Shown one piece after another: positions 18,676-26,235 of a stretch of 64,000 nucleotides of DNA (positions within the stretch are counted from its first letter, which is position 1; the number at the start of each line of letters is the position of its first letter). The translations under genes and the position numbers were made by a program. The stretch spans positions 62,001 through 126,000 of the forward strand of contig NZ_BCMI01000001.1 of NCBI RefSeq assembly GCF_002217985.1, given 5' to 3'. The DNA comes from Secundilactobacillus pentosiphilus. GTDB taxonomy: Bacteria; Bacillota; Bacilli; Lactobacillales; Lactobacillaceae. The notes below the pieces were generated by a model. It was not told the origin of the DNA. It did no database searches and saw only the letters and a list, made by a program, of their open reading frames with translations.

Positions 18676-19421
18676 GATTGATTTTGCTGATTTGTATGGT
18701 TGCAGTGGGCGGTACCCAAGGTTTACAGGCTTGGATCAGTTTGATCTTTAATTTTAGCGCACTCTTCTTTGCCATGGTCTTAATGGCCTTTCATTTACCG
18801 CCAGTTCTCGTGACGCTGGTGACTGGTGTCATCGTGTTAGCCATGACCATCTTCTTAGGTGGTAATGATTCAAGCAGCACGATGGTGGCGTTTTACGCTT
18901 CCGTGGCAGTTTTGATCTTACTAGTGATCCTAATTATTCCAGTTGAACACTGGTCTCAAATTCAAGGCTTTGGTCAAGAAGATAGTGAAGATTTAGAAGG
19001 GATGTCCACGATTTTAGGGATTAGTTATCTAAACGTGGCAATCTCAACGGCGATCCTCAGTACGCTGGGGGCAATCGCTGAAGCGGCGATTGCGATTGCT
19101 GCCGGCTTAGCAGAAATCTTGGAACAGCACCCCAAAATCACGTTAAAGAACTTGCAGGGTGCCGGGTTTAAGGTCGGTTCACAAATTATCGGGACCACGT
19201 TTAATACGTTGTTCTTCGGCTTCTTCGGTGGCTTTTTGGCACTGTTCATTTGGTTTGCTGGGGTTCATTATTCTCCGGGTGAAATTTTAAATGATAAAAT
19301 CTTGGTGGGGGAAGTCCTCATGGTCCTGTTTTCAATGATGGCTGTGATCGCCACTATCCCGTTAACCACTTGGGCAATGGTCGCTAGTGAACGTCAGGCA
19401 CGAAAAAGGTTTTTGAAGTAG
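18654..19421 (+). CDS. YibE/F family membrane protein, short form
   Basis: 255 aa, polytopic, homologous to the core of the preceding protein: compare LSTLGAIAEAAIAIAAGL and GSQIIGTTFNTLFFG with the equivalents upstream. The long extracellular domain is absent. ATG lies within the 3' end of the upstream gene behind GGAGGTCATAAGTC. Function unknown; probably the second half of a two-component membrane complex. A 209-bp repeat follows 12 bases after the stop. Confidence 0.85.
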   Translation: MGTITALGLILLICMVAVGGTQGLQAWISLIFNFSALFFAMVLMAFHLPPVLVTLVTGVIVLAMTIFLGGNDSSSTMVAFYASVAVLILLVILIIPVEHWSQIQGFGQEDSEDLEGMSTILGISYLNVAISTAILSTLGAIAEAAIAIAAGLAEILEQHPKITLKNLQGAGFKVGSQIIGTTFNTLFFGFFGGFLALFIWFAGVHYSPGEILNDKILVGEVLMVLFSMMAVIATIPLTTWAMVASERQARKRFLK

Positions 19422-19433
19422 CAAAAAGGCCCT

Positions 19434-19642
19434 GTTACTTAAGGCTATACTGATAAGAATTCCAGTCGGTTCCTTGACTAAAACACGACGTAAGATTTAC
19501 TTTCGTTCACTCCTTTAATGTAGCCTTAACCCGTTCCATAACTCAGATTCCGGCCATTTAATACCAAAAAAGTCCTCCCGATAAAGCCCATCGGAAGGAC
19601 GTTTTTTGGTATTAAATTCTGGAATCTACCGAGTTATGTCAC
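19434..19642 (-). repeat. 209-bp intergenic hairpin repeat, copy A (minus orientation)
   Basis: Read on the minus strand it starts GTGACATAACTCGG, has constant flanks TAGATTCCAGAATTTAA and TTAAATGGCCGGAATCTGAG, a 50-nt central hairpin (ACCAAAAAAC...TTTTTTGGT), and a tail of about 100 nt ending near GTAAC. Same length and layout as copies B and C. The hairpin can act as a terminator for yibE/F and the convergent amidase gene. Confidence 0.85.
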
Positions 19643-19646
19643 GACT

Positions 19647-20636
19647 TTAGTTTAACGTAATCGCACCAGAGTATGCCCAGTACGTTTTAGCGTTAGCTGC
19701 ATTGCTAAAGCTGAATCGGTACCAAGTTGTGCCAGCCTTGTCCTTTACACCCTTATTGTTGATGTAAATGGGTTTGCCTGGTGCAGCCTGAACGGATGTC
19801 CAACTGTACTTGGTTGTGTTAGCGTAGGCGTTTTTAACGTGATTATAAAGCCGGTAGTTAGCATATTGATTAGAAAGTTTACCCGTTGCGGTAGTCTTGG
19901 TGTAAGTGACTTTGTCCAACGGCTTTGCAGAAGCTGAACTGCTTGCTTTGGAAGCAGAACCGCCAAAATCACTATAATAGTAAGAATGAACTAATTGATA
20001 GAAGGAGGCCATGTTGTAGCTTTGGCCAAAGTACCGCTTACCAGTGGTTGAATAGTAGCCGACTGGATCAGTGTGATCAGATCCGCCAAGGTGTTTAGCA
20101 ACTGAAGCGTGAGACCAAACGGTTCCCTTGCCATCATAGGCAGCGTCGTTTGGTTTCAAGCCATATTCGTGAAGCAGGTATGCCGTGTACCAAGCAGCGT
20201 TAGCAACTTCGTGTGCAAAAGCACTCTTACTGTGAACTTCAACTTGTTCGAACTGAACAAACCGGGCGTTACCTGGGAAGGCAACTCCCCAAGCAAGGTA
20301 GTTGGTATTCGCAATGTTGATGATGTGTGAGGCATCAACAAATGAGTGAACGAAAGCACTTCGGTAATGTGACTTCATATAAGCGATTTCGTTGTAAATC
20401 GTGGAGTTGGGGTTCGCCGTTTCGTGGACGACCACACCTTCAGGTTTACCGACACCATGACGGTAAGCATTCTTAGGGAAACCGCCCCAAATGCTTTTGG
20501 TAACACCAGCAGGTTTAATATTTTGACTCTCAATATAACTATTTACGGCAGAACTGGCATGAGCAGTAGTCGCGTTCGCAGCCCCCACTGTGAACAGCGT
20601 CAGCAAACCAGTAAGCAACAATGAAAACTTTTTCAC
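19647..20636 (-). CDS. Secreted N-acetylmuramoyl-L-alanine amidase with GW-like domain
   Basis: A cell-wall hydrolase predicted to cut the MurNAc-L-Ala bond. GTG 20636 is chosen: GAGAG is 9 nt upstream and a clean signal peptide follows (MKKFSLLLTGLLT to about AHAS, residue 26); ATG 20645 sits directly on the ribosome binding site. The Amidase_2 domain has the zinc-site motifs VVHETANP and, later, GGSDHTDP. After a Ser/Ala linker, the C-terminal ~80 residues resemble a GW/SH3_8 wall-binding module (YRLYNHVKNAY..., WYRFSF). 329 aa. Promoter at 20696-20724. Confidence 0.88.
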   Translation of the reverse strand: MKKFSLLLTGLLTLFTVGAANATTAHASSAVNSYIESQNIKPAGVTKSIWGGFPKNAYRHGVGKPEGVVVHETANPNSTIYNEIAYMKSHYRSAFVHSFVDASHIINIANTNYLAWGVAFPGNARFVQFEQVEVHSKSAFAHEVANAAWYTAYLLHEYGLKPNDAAYDGKGTVWSHASVAKHLGGSDHTDPVGYYSTTGKRYFGQSYNMASFYQLVHSYYYSDFGGSASKASSSASAKPLDKVTYTKTTATGKLSNQYANYRLYNHVKNAYANTTKYSWTSVQAAPGKPIYINNKGVKDKAGTTWYRFSFSNAANAKTYWAYSGAITLN

Positions 20637-20695
20637 ATTAATCATCTCTCTATAAACAAATTTTTTAATGAACGGTCGATTCATTCTCTGAAGCC

Positions 20696-20724
20696 ATACT
20701 ACCGAGAAAAAGGTGTGTTGACAA
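20696..20724 (-). promoter_or_regulatory. Promoter of the amidase gene
   Basis: Minus strand: TTGTCA, 17-bp spacer, TAGTAT. Located in the 20637-20918 gap, in which I see no other gene. Confidence 0.6.
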
Positions 20725-20860
20725 GTGAGCAAACGCCATAAAACCCTAATATTACAGTCATAGATGCTGCTTTAGTAGGCTAAGCCGGGCTTGTTTTCAT
20801 TCATGTTAAAAACAGGTAACAAAACGGGCAATGTTCAAGCAATTGTCCACACCATTTTAA

Positions 20861-20900
20861 AAAGCCGAATTAACTTAAGAAATAAAGTTAACTCGACTTT
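20861..20900 (-). terminator. Terminator of perR
   Basis: Minus strand: AAAGTCGAGTTAACTT, 8-nt loop, AAGTTAATTCGGCTTT, then T-rich. Confidence 0.8.
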
Positions 20901-20918
20901 GCGTTTGAAATTAATAAA

Positions 20919-21383
20919 TTAAGAAGCGAGGGTAACGCCCTTCGCCTGGCATTCAGGACAAAGACCGTAAAGTTCGATGTGGCAGGAGTTAAATTGATAA
21001 CCAGATTGTTTCTTGGCTGTGTTTTGCAGCATACCATCGATCTGGGGCAGGTTCGGATCGTAAATATCCGTGACCTTACCACAATTTTCGCAGATTGCGT
21101 GATAGTGAGGCCGGCCAAAGAAATCGTACCGGACACCACCGTTTTCATTTGGAATTTCAATGACGATTCCCAACTCAACGAAAAGGTTCAGCGTGTTATA
21201 CACAGTGGCCAAACTCAGAGATGACATTTTGGGTGCCAGTTCTTTATAAATTTCTTCCACTGGCGGGTGATTTTCATGGTTCATCAAGTAGTCTAGAATT
21301 AATTTACGCTGAGGGGTAATACGAACGTGCTGCTCGCGGAGCTTTTGCAGGGCAGAACTAAGGGTAGCGTCAGGTTCTTTCAT
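20919..21383 (-). CDS. perR: Fur-family peroxide-responsive repressor PerR
   Basis: 154 aa, Fur fold: winged helix (about 15-85) plus dimerisation domain. The structural zinc site is complete (C98xxC101, C142xxC145) and the regulatory metal ligands typical of PerR can be aligned: His39, Asp87, His93, His95, Asp106. The DFF-RPHYHAICENCGK region is PerR-like rather than Fur- or Zur-like. Known role: derepression of peroxide defence on metal-catalysed His oxidation, or Mn-dependent repression. ATG follows AAAGGAG. A PerR-box-like sequence just upstream (21404-21418) suggests autoregulation. Confidence 0.88.
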   Translation of the reverse strand: MKEPDATLSSALQKLREQHVRITPQRKLILDYLMNHENHPPVEEIYKELAPKMSSLSLATVYNTLNLFVELGIVIEIPNENGGVRYDFFGRPHYHAICENCGKVTDIYDPNLPQIDGMLQNTAKKQSGYQFNSCHIELYGLCPECQAKGVTLAS

Positions 21384-21403
21384 GACTATGGTCTCCTTTC
21401 AGA

Positions 21404-21418
21404 TTAGAGTAATTATCA
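21404..21418. promoter_or_regulatory. PerR-box-like sequence upstream of perR
   Basis: On the minus strand TGATAATTACTCTAA matches 12 of 15 positions of the Per box TTATAATTATTATAA. It is about 20 nt from the perR start codon. Confidence 0.4.
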
Positions 21419-21463
21419 GTTACCTTTATTAAAACACTTTTTTTAGAAAGATTCCAGAGAGCT

Positions 21464-21853
21464 TTATTTTAATTTGGTTTCCAACGGGGAACTTTGAAGC
21501 TGATTTTTTGCAAACTTAGTCATATAAGCTTGAATTTCAGCCACTAGATCCTGGTCATCTTCGTTCACCCGGATAATGGTCAGAACTGCCGTTTTAAAAT
21601 GATTATCGCCGGGTGCTAAATTAACGATGCCGATAAAATCGTCTTGTTGTTTGTTACTGATGCCCCAGGTGAGCGCTTGATCGTTCATTACCGTGCTCAT
21701 TTCACGGTTAACGTAGGTCGCCGTTTCAATCATCGATTCATGAATATTGAGCCGTTGGCGCAGGGCATTAATGTCTTTCACCTTGAATTGAGTCAGCCAG
21801 TTCAGCTGATAATGCGGCGTTAAGATAGGATGATAAAGTTCAAATTTTGCCAT
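21464..21853 (-). CDS. Short GNAT-like protein, 129 aa
   Basis: Soluble 129-residue protein. The arrangement WLTQFKVKDINALRQRL ... ALTWGISNKQQDDFIGIVNL ... TAVLTIIRV resembles the N-terminal half of GNAT acetyltransferases (RimJ-like), but the acetyl-CoA P-loop (R/Q-x-x-G-x-G/A) is not present. It may be a degenerate or truncated acetyltransferase or a separate family that keeps only the first half of the fold. ATG 21853 follows AAAGGAAGC. It sits alone between perR and the phosphogluconolactonase gene. Confidence 0.5.
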   Translation of the reverse strand: MAKFELYHPILTPHYQLNWLTQFKVKDINALRQRLNIHESMIETATYVNREMSTVMNDQALTWGISNKQQDDFIGIVNLAPGDNHFKTAVLTIIRVNEDDQDLVAEIQAYMTKFAKNQLQSSPLETKLK

Positions 21854-22033
21854 GTTATGCTTCCTTTTGATAAGTAGATGCTTAAAAGTGTAACATAAAT
21901 GAACCGTAATTCGAAAGCATTTAAGTCCTCGTAAGATTTATCACAAACTTTTTTCTGGGGCTGTAGAGCTGGCCTAGACCTGTGCTATAATTAACACGTT
22001 AAAATTAATCTATAGCATAGCGGAGGATTGAAC

Positions 22034-23077
22034 ATGATCGAAACATTTTTAATCGGTACCTATACGCATAAAAGCAGTGAAGGTGTCTACGAACTGCAAT
22101 TGGACACGGATAAGAAGCAATTACAAAACCTTGAAATAGTCGGCCAAGCCGGGAACCCCACCTACGTTGCTGAATCAAAGGCGCACAAGGTTTACGCCAT
22201 TGATGCTGAATCAGCTGACGGTAAGAAGCTGGGTGGCTTGAAGGTATTTGACGCAACGGAAAAGCCGTTCAAGGAACTGGATAAGAACCTCACATCAGGA
22301 GCTAATCCAGCTTACGTGGCCGTTGATGAGGACCGCCAGCTGGTCTTCACGGCTAATTACCACACCGGTGTCATTACGGTGTACAAGATCAATGCCGATG
22401 GTACACTGACCACGGCAGATACCGTTCAGCACACTGGTGCCGTTGGTCCCGCTCCCGAACAGCAGGACGGCCCGCACCCGCACTTTGCGGATCTTACCCC
22501 GGATAAGCGGTTAGTTTCCTGTGATCTGGGTGAAGACGTGGTCTACCTTTACGATTTGAGCAATGAAGGTCAGCTGACTGAAAAGTCCAAGTTTAAGTGT
22601 GCACCAGGCTTTGGCCCACGGCATATCGTTTTCAACACGGATAAGAACGTGGCATACTTAGTCGGTGAATTAGGCAGCGGCGTGGATGTCCTGGACTACG
22701 ATGCGCAAGCTGGCACGTTTACCTTACGCGAAGAATTAAAGACGATTCCTCGTGATTGGACCAAGCATAATGGGGCAGCAGCCATTCGCTTATCCAGCGA
22801 CAACAAGTACGTCTACGTATCGAACCGAGGGTATAATTCAATCGCAACGCTTAAGGTTGAAGATAACGGTGAGTTATCGCTGATCGATCAAATTTCTTCG
22901 GAGGGTGATTTCCCACGTGATTTCAACTTTAACGCTGATGAAAGCTTCATTATTCTGGTTAACCAAAACACGGATAACGCAACGCTATACAGCCGTGATG
23001 CTGACACCGGCAAATTAACTTTGGCACAGAAGGATTTTAAAGTACCAGAAGGCGTTTGCGTTGCTCCTGTTAAATAA
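22034..23077 (+). CDS. pgl: 6-phosphogluconolactonase, beta-propeller (YbhE) type
   Basis: 347 aa, the seven-bladed propeller lactonase family that hydrolyses 6-phosphogluconolactone in the oxidative pentose phosphate or phosphoketolase route. Landmarks: FLIGTYTHKSSEGVY at the start, NPAYVAVD, DGPHPHFADLTPDKR, GFGPRHIVF, YVSNRGYNSIA, and FPRDFNFNADESF. These repeated motifs make up successive blades. ATG 22034 is chosen because CGGAGGA lies 6 nt before it. A terminator follows at 23125-23163. In heterofermentative lactobacilli this enzyme would feed the main glucose route (inference). Confidence 0.88.
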   Translation: MIETFLIGTYTHKSSEGVYELQLDTDKKQLQNLEIVGQAGNPTYVAESKAHKVYAIDAESADGKKLGGLKVFDATEKPFKELDKNLTSGANPAYVAVDEDRQLVFTANYHTGVITVYKINADGTLTTADTVQHTGAVGPAPEQQDGPHPHFADLTPDKRLVSCDLGEDVVYLYDLSNEGQLTEKSKFKCAPGFGPRHIVFNTDKNVAYLVGELGSGVDVLDYDAQAGTFTLREELKTIPRDWTKHNGAAAIRLSSDNKYVYVSNRGYNSIATLKVEDNGELSLIDQISSEGDFPRDFNFNADESFIILVNQNTDNATLYSRDADTGKLTLAQKDFKVPEGVCVAPVK

Positions 23078-23124
23078 GTAAATAGCAGTGGATAAATAAG
23101 ATTTATCTAAGCACTCTCATTTTT

Positions 23125-23163
23125 AAAAGCCCGTGTCTATCATCTTTATGACACGGGCTTTTT
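23125..23163 (+). terminator. Terminator after pgl
   Basis: AAAAGCCCGTGTC...GACACGGGCTTTTT. Confidence 0.9.
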
Positions 23164-23270
23164 GACTGTATTAGAACTTGCTAAAAACGGCTATAAATCC
23201 TTATAAAACGGTATTGGGGGCGTTACAATGTCCTTGGTTAGAAATCTATAAGGTTAGGAGTGAGTTAGAC

Positions 23271-23552
23271 ATGATGAATCGGATTAATCTTCAGTTAGTG
23301 GCTATGGGACGAGAGGTAACATGGGGGCGAGTCCTAGTATTGATACTGAACTTTGTCACCTTCATCAGCCTGATTCTAGGCACTTCAGAACTACTGTATG
23401 CCGGCCTGTTATTTGCAAGCCTGGTGCTTTTCAGCGGTCACTTTATGGCCTTCGATACAACGAAACAGGCACGCGGCCTGCAGGAACTTGATTTGTGGCT
23501 GATTGGCTTGACACTGGCTGCCGGTTATTTGAAATTAGTGATGGGAATTTAA
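23271..23552 (+). CDS. Small membrane protein, 93 aa
   Basis: Start ATG 23271 (or the next codon ATG 23274) behind TTAGGAGTG; the longer frame upstream lacks a ribosome binding site. Three hydrophobic segments follow a short amphipathic N-terminus (about 22-42, 45-62, 72-92). No charged pore residues or known motif. Function unknown. Ends in a small terminator. Confidence 0.6.
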   Translation: MMNRINLQLVAMGREVTWGRVLVLILNFVTFISLILGTSELLYAGLLFASLVLFSGHFMAFDTTKQARGLQELDLWLIGLTLAAGYLKLVMGI

Positions 23553-23580
23553 TAATAGAAAAATAAGGCAAGTGTTCGCT

Positions 23581-23610
23581 AGGTATCCTTCAAGTTTGAG
23601 GGATACCTTT
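23581..23610 (+). terminator. Terminator
   Basis: AGGTATCC...GGATACCTTT. Confidence 0.65.
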
Positions 23611-23689
23611 GTAGTTGTTTGATGCGGATCACTAATTTCCCGCAAAAATGGTAAAATGAAAGTAGTGAATAAAGAGGAGAAAGTTTGCC

Positions 23690-24403
23690 ATGAAACGACG
23701 TGCAGCACCAAAAAAATTTTTGCTAAAGCGACCCGCTTTTTGGATCGTCCTCATCTTGATTGTGGCGCTCGGCAGCGCAGCAGTTGCTCATGAGATGCTT
23801 ACCCGCTTGGCCAACCGCGAAGCGGCGGTCAAGACTATTTCCAAGCCCAAACCTAAGCCCGTTAAGTTGACGGCGGCTGAGAAGAAGGTTGCCAAAAAAT
23901 ATTATTTAAGTCCCAGGGTGACCGCCAAAGCACATGCCGCTAAGGTAACCGCAATTGGTGATTCGGTGATGGTTGATATCAAACCGGAAATAAAGCAGGT
24001 TTTTCCGCATGTACTGATCAATGGTGCGGTGGGCCGGCAATTCTATGAGTTACCCAACATTACCCAAAGTTTAAAAGCCGAAAATAAGCTGGCGGATAAC
24101 GTCGTCGTCAATCTAGGAACTAACGGACCGCCCGAGAAGGCCGACGTTTCGCGATTCTTGAAAGTGGTCGGCAATAAGCGGCAGGTTTACTGGATCAACA
24201 CCCACGTCCCATCGCAAAAGTGGGAAGGCAAGACTAACCGGCTGATTGCATCCACCGCCAAGAGCCACCGCAACGTGCACATGGTGGATTGGCATGACTT
24301 TAGTGAAGGCCAAACTAACTTTTTTGCTTCCGACGGCGTGCATTTGCAAACCAATGGTGCGATTGCATACGTTGCCTTGCTGGCGAAAACAATGGCTGAA
24401 TAG
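23690..24403 (+). CDS. Membrane-anchored SGNH-fold protein, OatA C-domain-like
   Basis: 237 aa. One N-terminal membrane helix (about 16-36), a Lys/Pro-rich linker, and an extracellular SGNH domain with block I GDSVM (about 87-91), block III GTNG (about 142-145) and block V DGVHL (about 220-224), supplying the Ser, Asn, Asp and His catalytic residues. This equals the C-terminal catalytic domain of peptidoglycan O-acetyltransferase OatA without its acyltransferase-3 membrane domain. It may acetylate or deacetylate a wall polymer with a partner encoded elsewhere, or be an independent esterase. ATG follows AGAGGAG. Confidence 0.8.
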   Translation: MKRRAAPKKFLLKRPAFWIVLILIVALGSAAVAHEMLTRLANREAAVKTISKPKPKPVKLTAAEKKVAKKYYLSPRVTAKAHAAKVTAIGDSVMVDIKPEIKQVFPHVLINGAVGRQFYELPNITQSLKAENKLADNVVVNLGTNGPPEKADVSRFLKVVGNKRQVYWINTHVPSQKWEGKTNRLIASTAKSHRNVHMVDWHDFSEGQTNFFASDGVHLQTNGAIAYVALLAKTMAE

Positions 24404-24408
24404 AAGCC

Positions 24409-24617
24409 GTGACATAACTCGGTAGATTCCAGAATTTAACACCTAAAAGCGTCCTTCCGATGGTTTTTATCGGGAGGGCGCTTTAGGTGTTAAATGGCCG
24501 GAATCTGAGTTATGGAGCGGGTTAAGGCTACATAAAAGAGGTGAACGAGAGTCAATCCTACGCTATATTTTAATCAAGGAATTAACTGGCATCCTTATTG
24601 ATATAGACTCAAGTCAC
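24409..24617 (+). repeat. 209-bp intergenic hairpin repeat, copy B
   Basis: Starts GTGACATAACTCGG, has a central hairpin CACCTAAAAGCGTCC...GGGCGCTTTAGGTG and ends AAGTCAC. It is closely similar to copy A over its whole length, tail included (for example GGGTTAAGGCTACAT in both). It lies between the SGNH gene and the convergent sce7725-like gene. Confidence 0.9.
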
Positions 24618-24641
24618 AGGCCCCATTATGCTTCACGTGAT

Positions 24642-25541
24642 TCAAATCGAAGCTGAGTCTAAATACCTGGTCATGATTGCCAAATGGTGTTCGATCGTCA
24701 GTGCCTTCAGCACCCCCATACCAGGGAAGTGATGGTCCTCAGCTAACGTGGCCAGCTTAGCGGTAGCAGTTGTTTGATTGATAGCGGGTTGGGTTTTGAT
24801 CCATTTCACCGCTTTTGCCAACGCTTCAAAATACTTCTCCCGTTGATGTTTAAAGTCATCGTGCTGGTCGGAAACGAAGTGGCGGATGCGTACTTGACCG
24901 TTCGCTAGGTAAATCAAATGAAGTGCGACGGTGCGACTCGGATGACCATGGTCAAAGTACGTAGCACCCTGAGTGAGATAATCGCTAAAGCCGATCTCAT
25001 GATACTGGCGGGCGAATTCGATATCGTTTGACCAAAAACTGTCGGGCATCTCGGTGAAATCAAAACTATGCTCTGGTACCGCGTAATGGTCAAAGAGGTG
25101 ACCGAAGCGGCGTCCCGTCAATAGCTGACGAATGCGTGCTTCAGGTGGGACCAGCAGCGTCGCGGAATCCGGAATCCAGCCACGGTCAAGGAACAATTTT
25201 AAATCCGCGTAATGTTGAACGATTACCAGGCTGTCATTTAACAGGCGAGCGGGTAACAGCGGCGTCAAGACGTAGGCACGCTGTATGCTAGGCGCCGTAA
25301 ACAAGTCATCGATGGGGTAACGCTTTGCGGCCTGAAAATTGTAGTGGTCCACCTGCGGGTTTTGAATCACCGCTAATGGCTGCTGATGCGCACCAAAAGT
25401 AGCAATCGTCTTTGGCAATGCCGGCACGTCACGCACCGGTTCAATGATGGGGATAACGTTTTTCGTCATAGCTTGGCTGGCAAATTCAGTTAGGGCGCGC
25501 AGATCGAACTGGCGACCGCGAAAGTAAGGATAATAGATCAT
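24642..25541 (-). CDS. sce7725-family protein, third gene of a nuclease-helicase operon
   Basis: 299 aa, soluble, no signal peptide. The N-terminus YYPYFRGRQFDLRAL followed by VIPIIEPV matches the sce7725 family (related to phage 'beta' family proteins) as I remember it. That family is uncharacterised and usually sits beside an sce7726 gene. Acidic and histidine residues are frequent, but no catalytic motif is certain. ATG 25541 overlaps the stop of the upstream gene (AAATGA), with GAGG before it, so it is translationally coupled to the PD-(D/E)XK-like protein. The operon runs into repeat copy B. Confidence 0.72.
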   Translation of the reverse strand: MIYYPYFRGRQFDLRALTEFASQAMTKNVIPIIEPVRDVPALPKTIATFGAHQQPLAVIQNPQVDHYNFQAAKRYPIDDLFTAPSIQRAYVLTPLLPARLLNDSLVIVQHYADLKLFLDRGWIPDSATLLVPPEARIRQLLTGRRFGHLFDHYAVPEHSFDFTEMPDSFWSNDIEFARQYHEIGFSDYLTQGATYFDHGHPSRTVALHLIYLANGQVRIRHFVSDQHDDFKHQREKYFEALAKAVKWIKTQPAINQTTATAKLATLAEDHHFPGMGVLKALTIEHHLAIMTRYLDSASI

Positions 25542-26233
25542 TTTGAATTCGCCTCGTAAAGCTGGTGCTGCAGTTTGGCAATTTCCAAATTGAGCGCATC
25601 AACTTCTTCTTGCAGTGCTGTTACGGCATTCGTCCGGGTTTCATCTATAAAGCGGTCGTAGAAGTTATTTTCCGGATCATAGATGTCGTAGTGCTGGTGA
25701 CGCTTTTTGAGTTCTTTAAAGAGCCGGTCAGTTGAATATTGGCTGATGCCGGTTTCAACCCGTTTAGCTTTACGAACTTCGCGCGCTAAAGAATAGAGGA
25801 AGTGGCGCATTAACTCATCTTGATCAAGGGTGATCTCCTGATAACACGGTTTCTTCTCCACGGTGAGGTATCCGGGTGCTAAAACTGGTTCGGTACTGGC
25901 GGCTAACTGAGCGGGATCATATTTTTGATAACTCAGTACCCCAATTTCAGCCGGAATTTCGGCTTGCACTTCCTGATAAAGCGCTAGCGGCAAGACAAAA
26001 TAATTATAGTTACCAACAAAGGAAAGTTTGGCGTTTGAATGAAAATCACTTTTAGTGACCTTTAATTCGTAACAGCGCCACTCATCTTCGCCGCTCGGTA
26101 AATGCTGGTAGCTTAAGGTGTCCACGATGCCCTGATCATCTGGCATGGTCACTTCTTCAACTGCAATACTGCCTGCTTCAACGCAGGTTTCATACAGCGT
26201 CTTTTCCAGTTCTAGCGTGAGTTTGGTTTTCAC
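25538..26233 (-). CDS. PD-(D/E)XK nuclease-like protein with C-terminal coiled coil
   Basis: 231 aa. The segment from residue 25 has the order Glu27 ... IVDTL (Asp38) ... CYELKV (Glu56-x-Lys58), which is the D-(x)n-ExK core of PD-(D/E)XK nucleases; KSDFHSNAKLSF and YNYFVLP continue as in MmcB/VRR-like members. The last 30 residues (LQEEVDALNLEIAKLQHQL) form a leucine-repeat coiled coil. GTG 26233 lies 2 bases after the helicase stop, with AAGGAG inside the helicase 3' end. It may be the sce7726-like partner of the next gene, but that naming is uncertain. Confidence 0.65.
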   Translation of the reverse strand: MKTKLTLELEKTLYETCVEAGSIAVEEVTMPDDQGIVDTLSYQHLPSGEDEWRCYELKVTKSDFHSNAKLSFVGNYNYFVLPLALYQEVQAEIPAEIGVLSYQKYDPAQLAASTEPVLAPGYLTVEKKPCYQEITLDQDELMRHFLYSLAREVRKAKRVETGISQYSTDRLFKELKKRHQHYDIYDPENNFYDRFIDETRTNAVTALQEEVDALNLEIAKLQHQLYEANSK

Positions 26234-26235
26234 GA

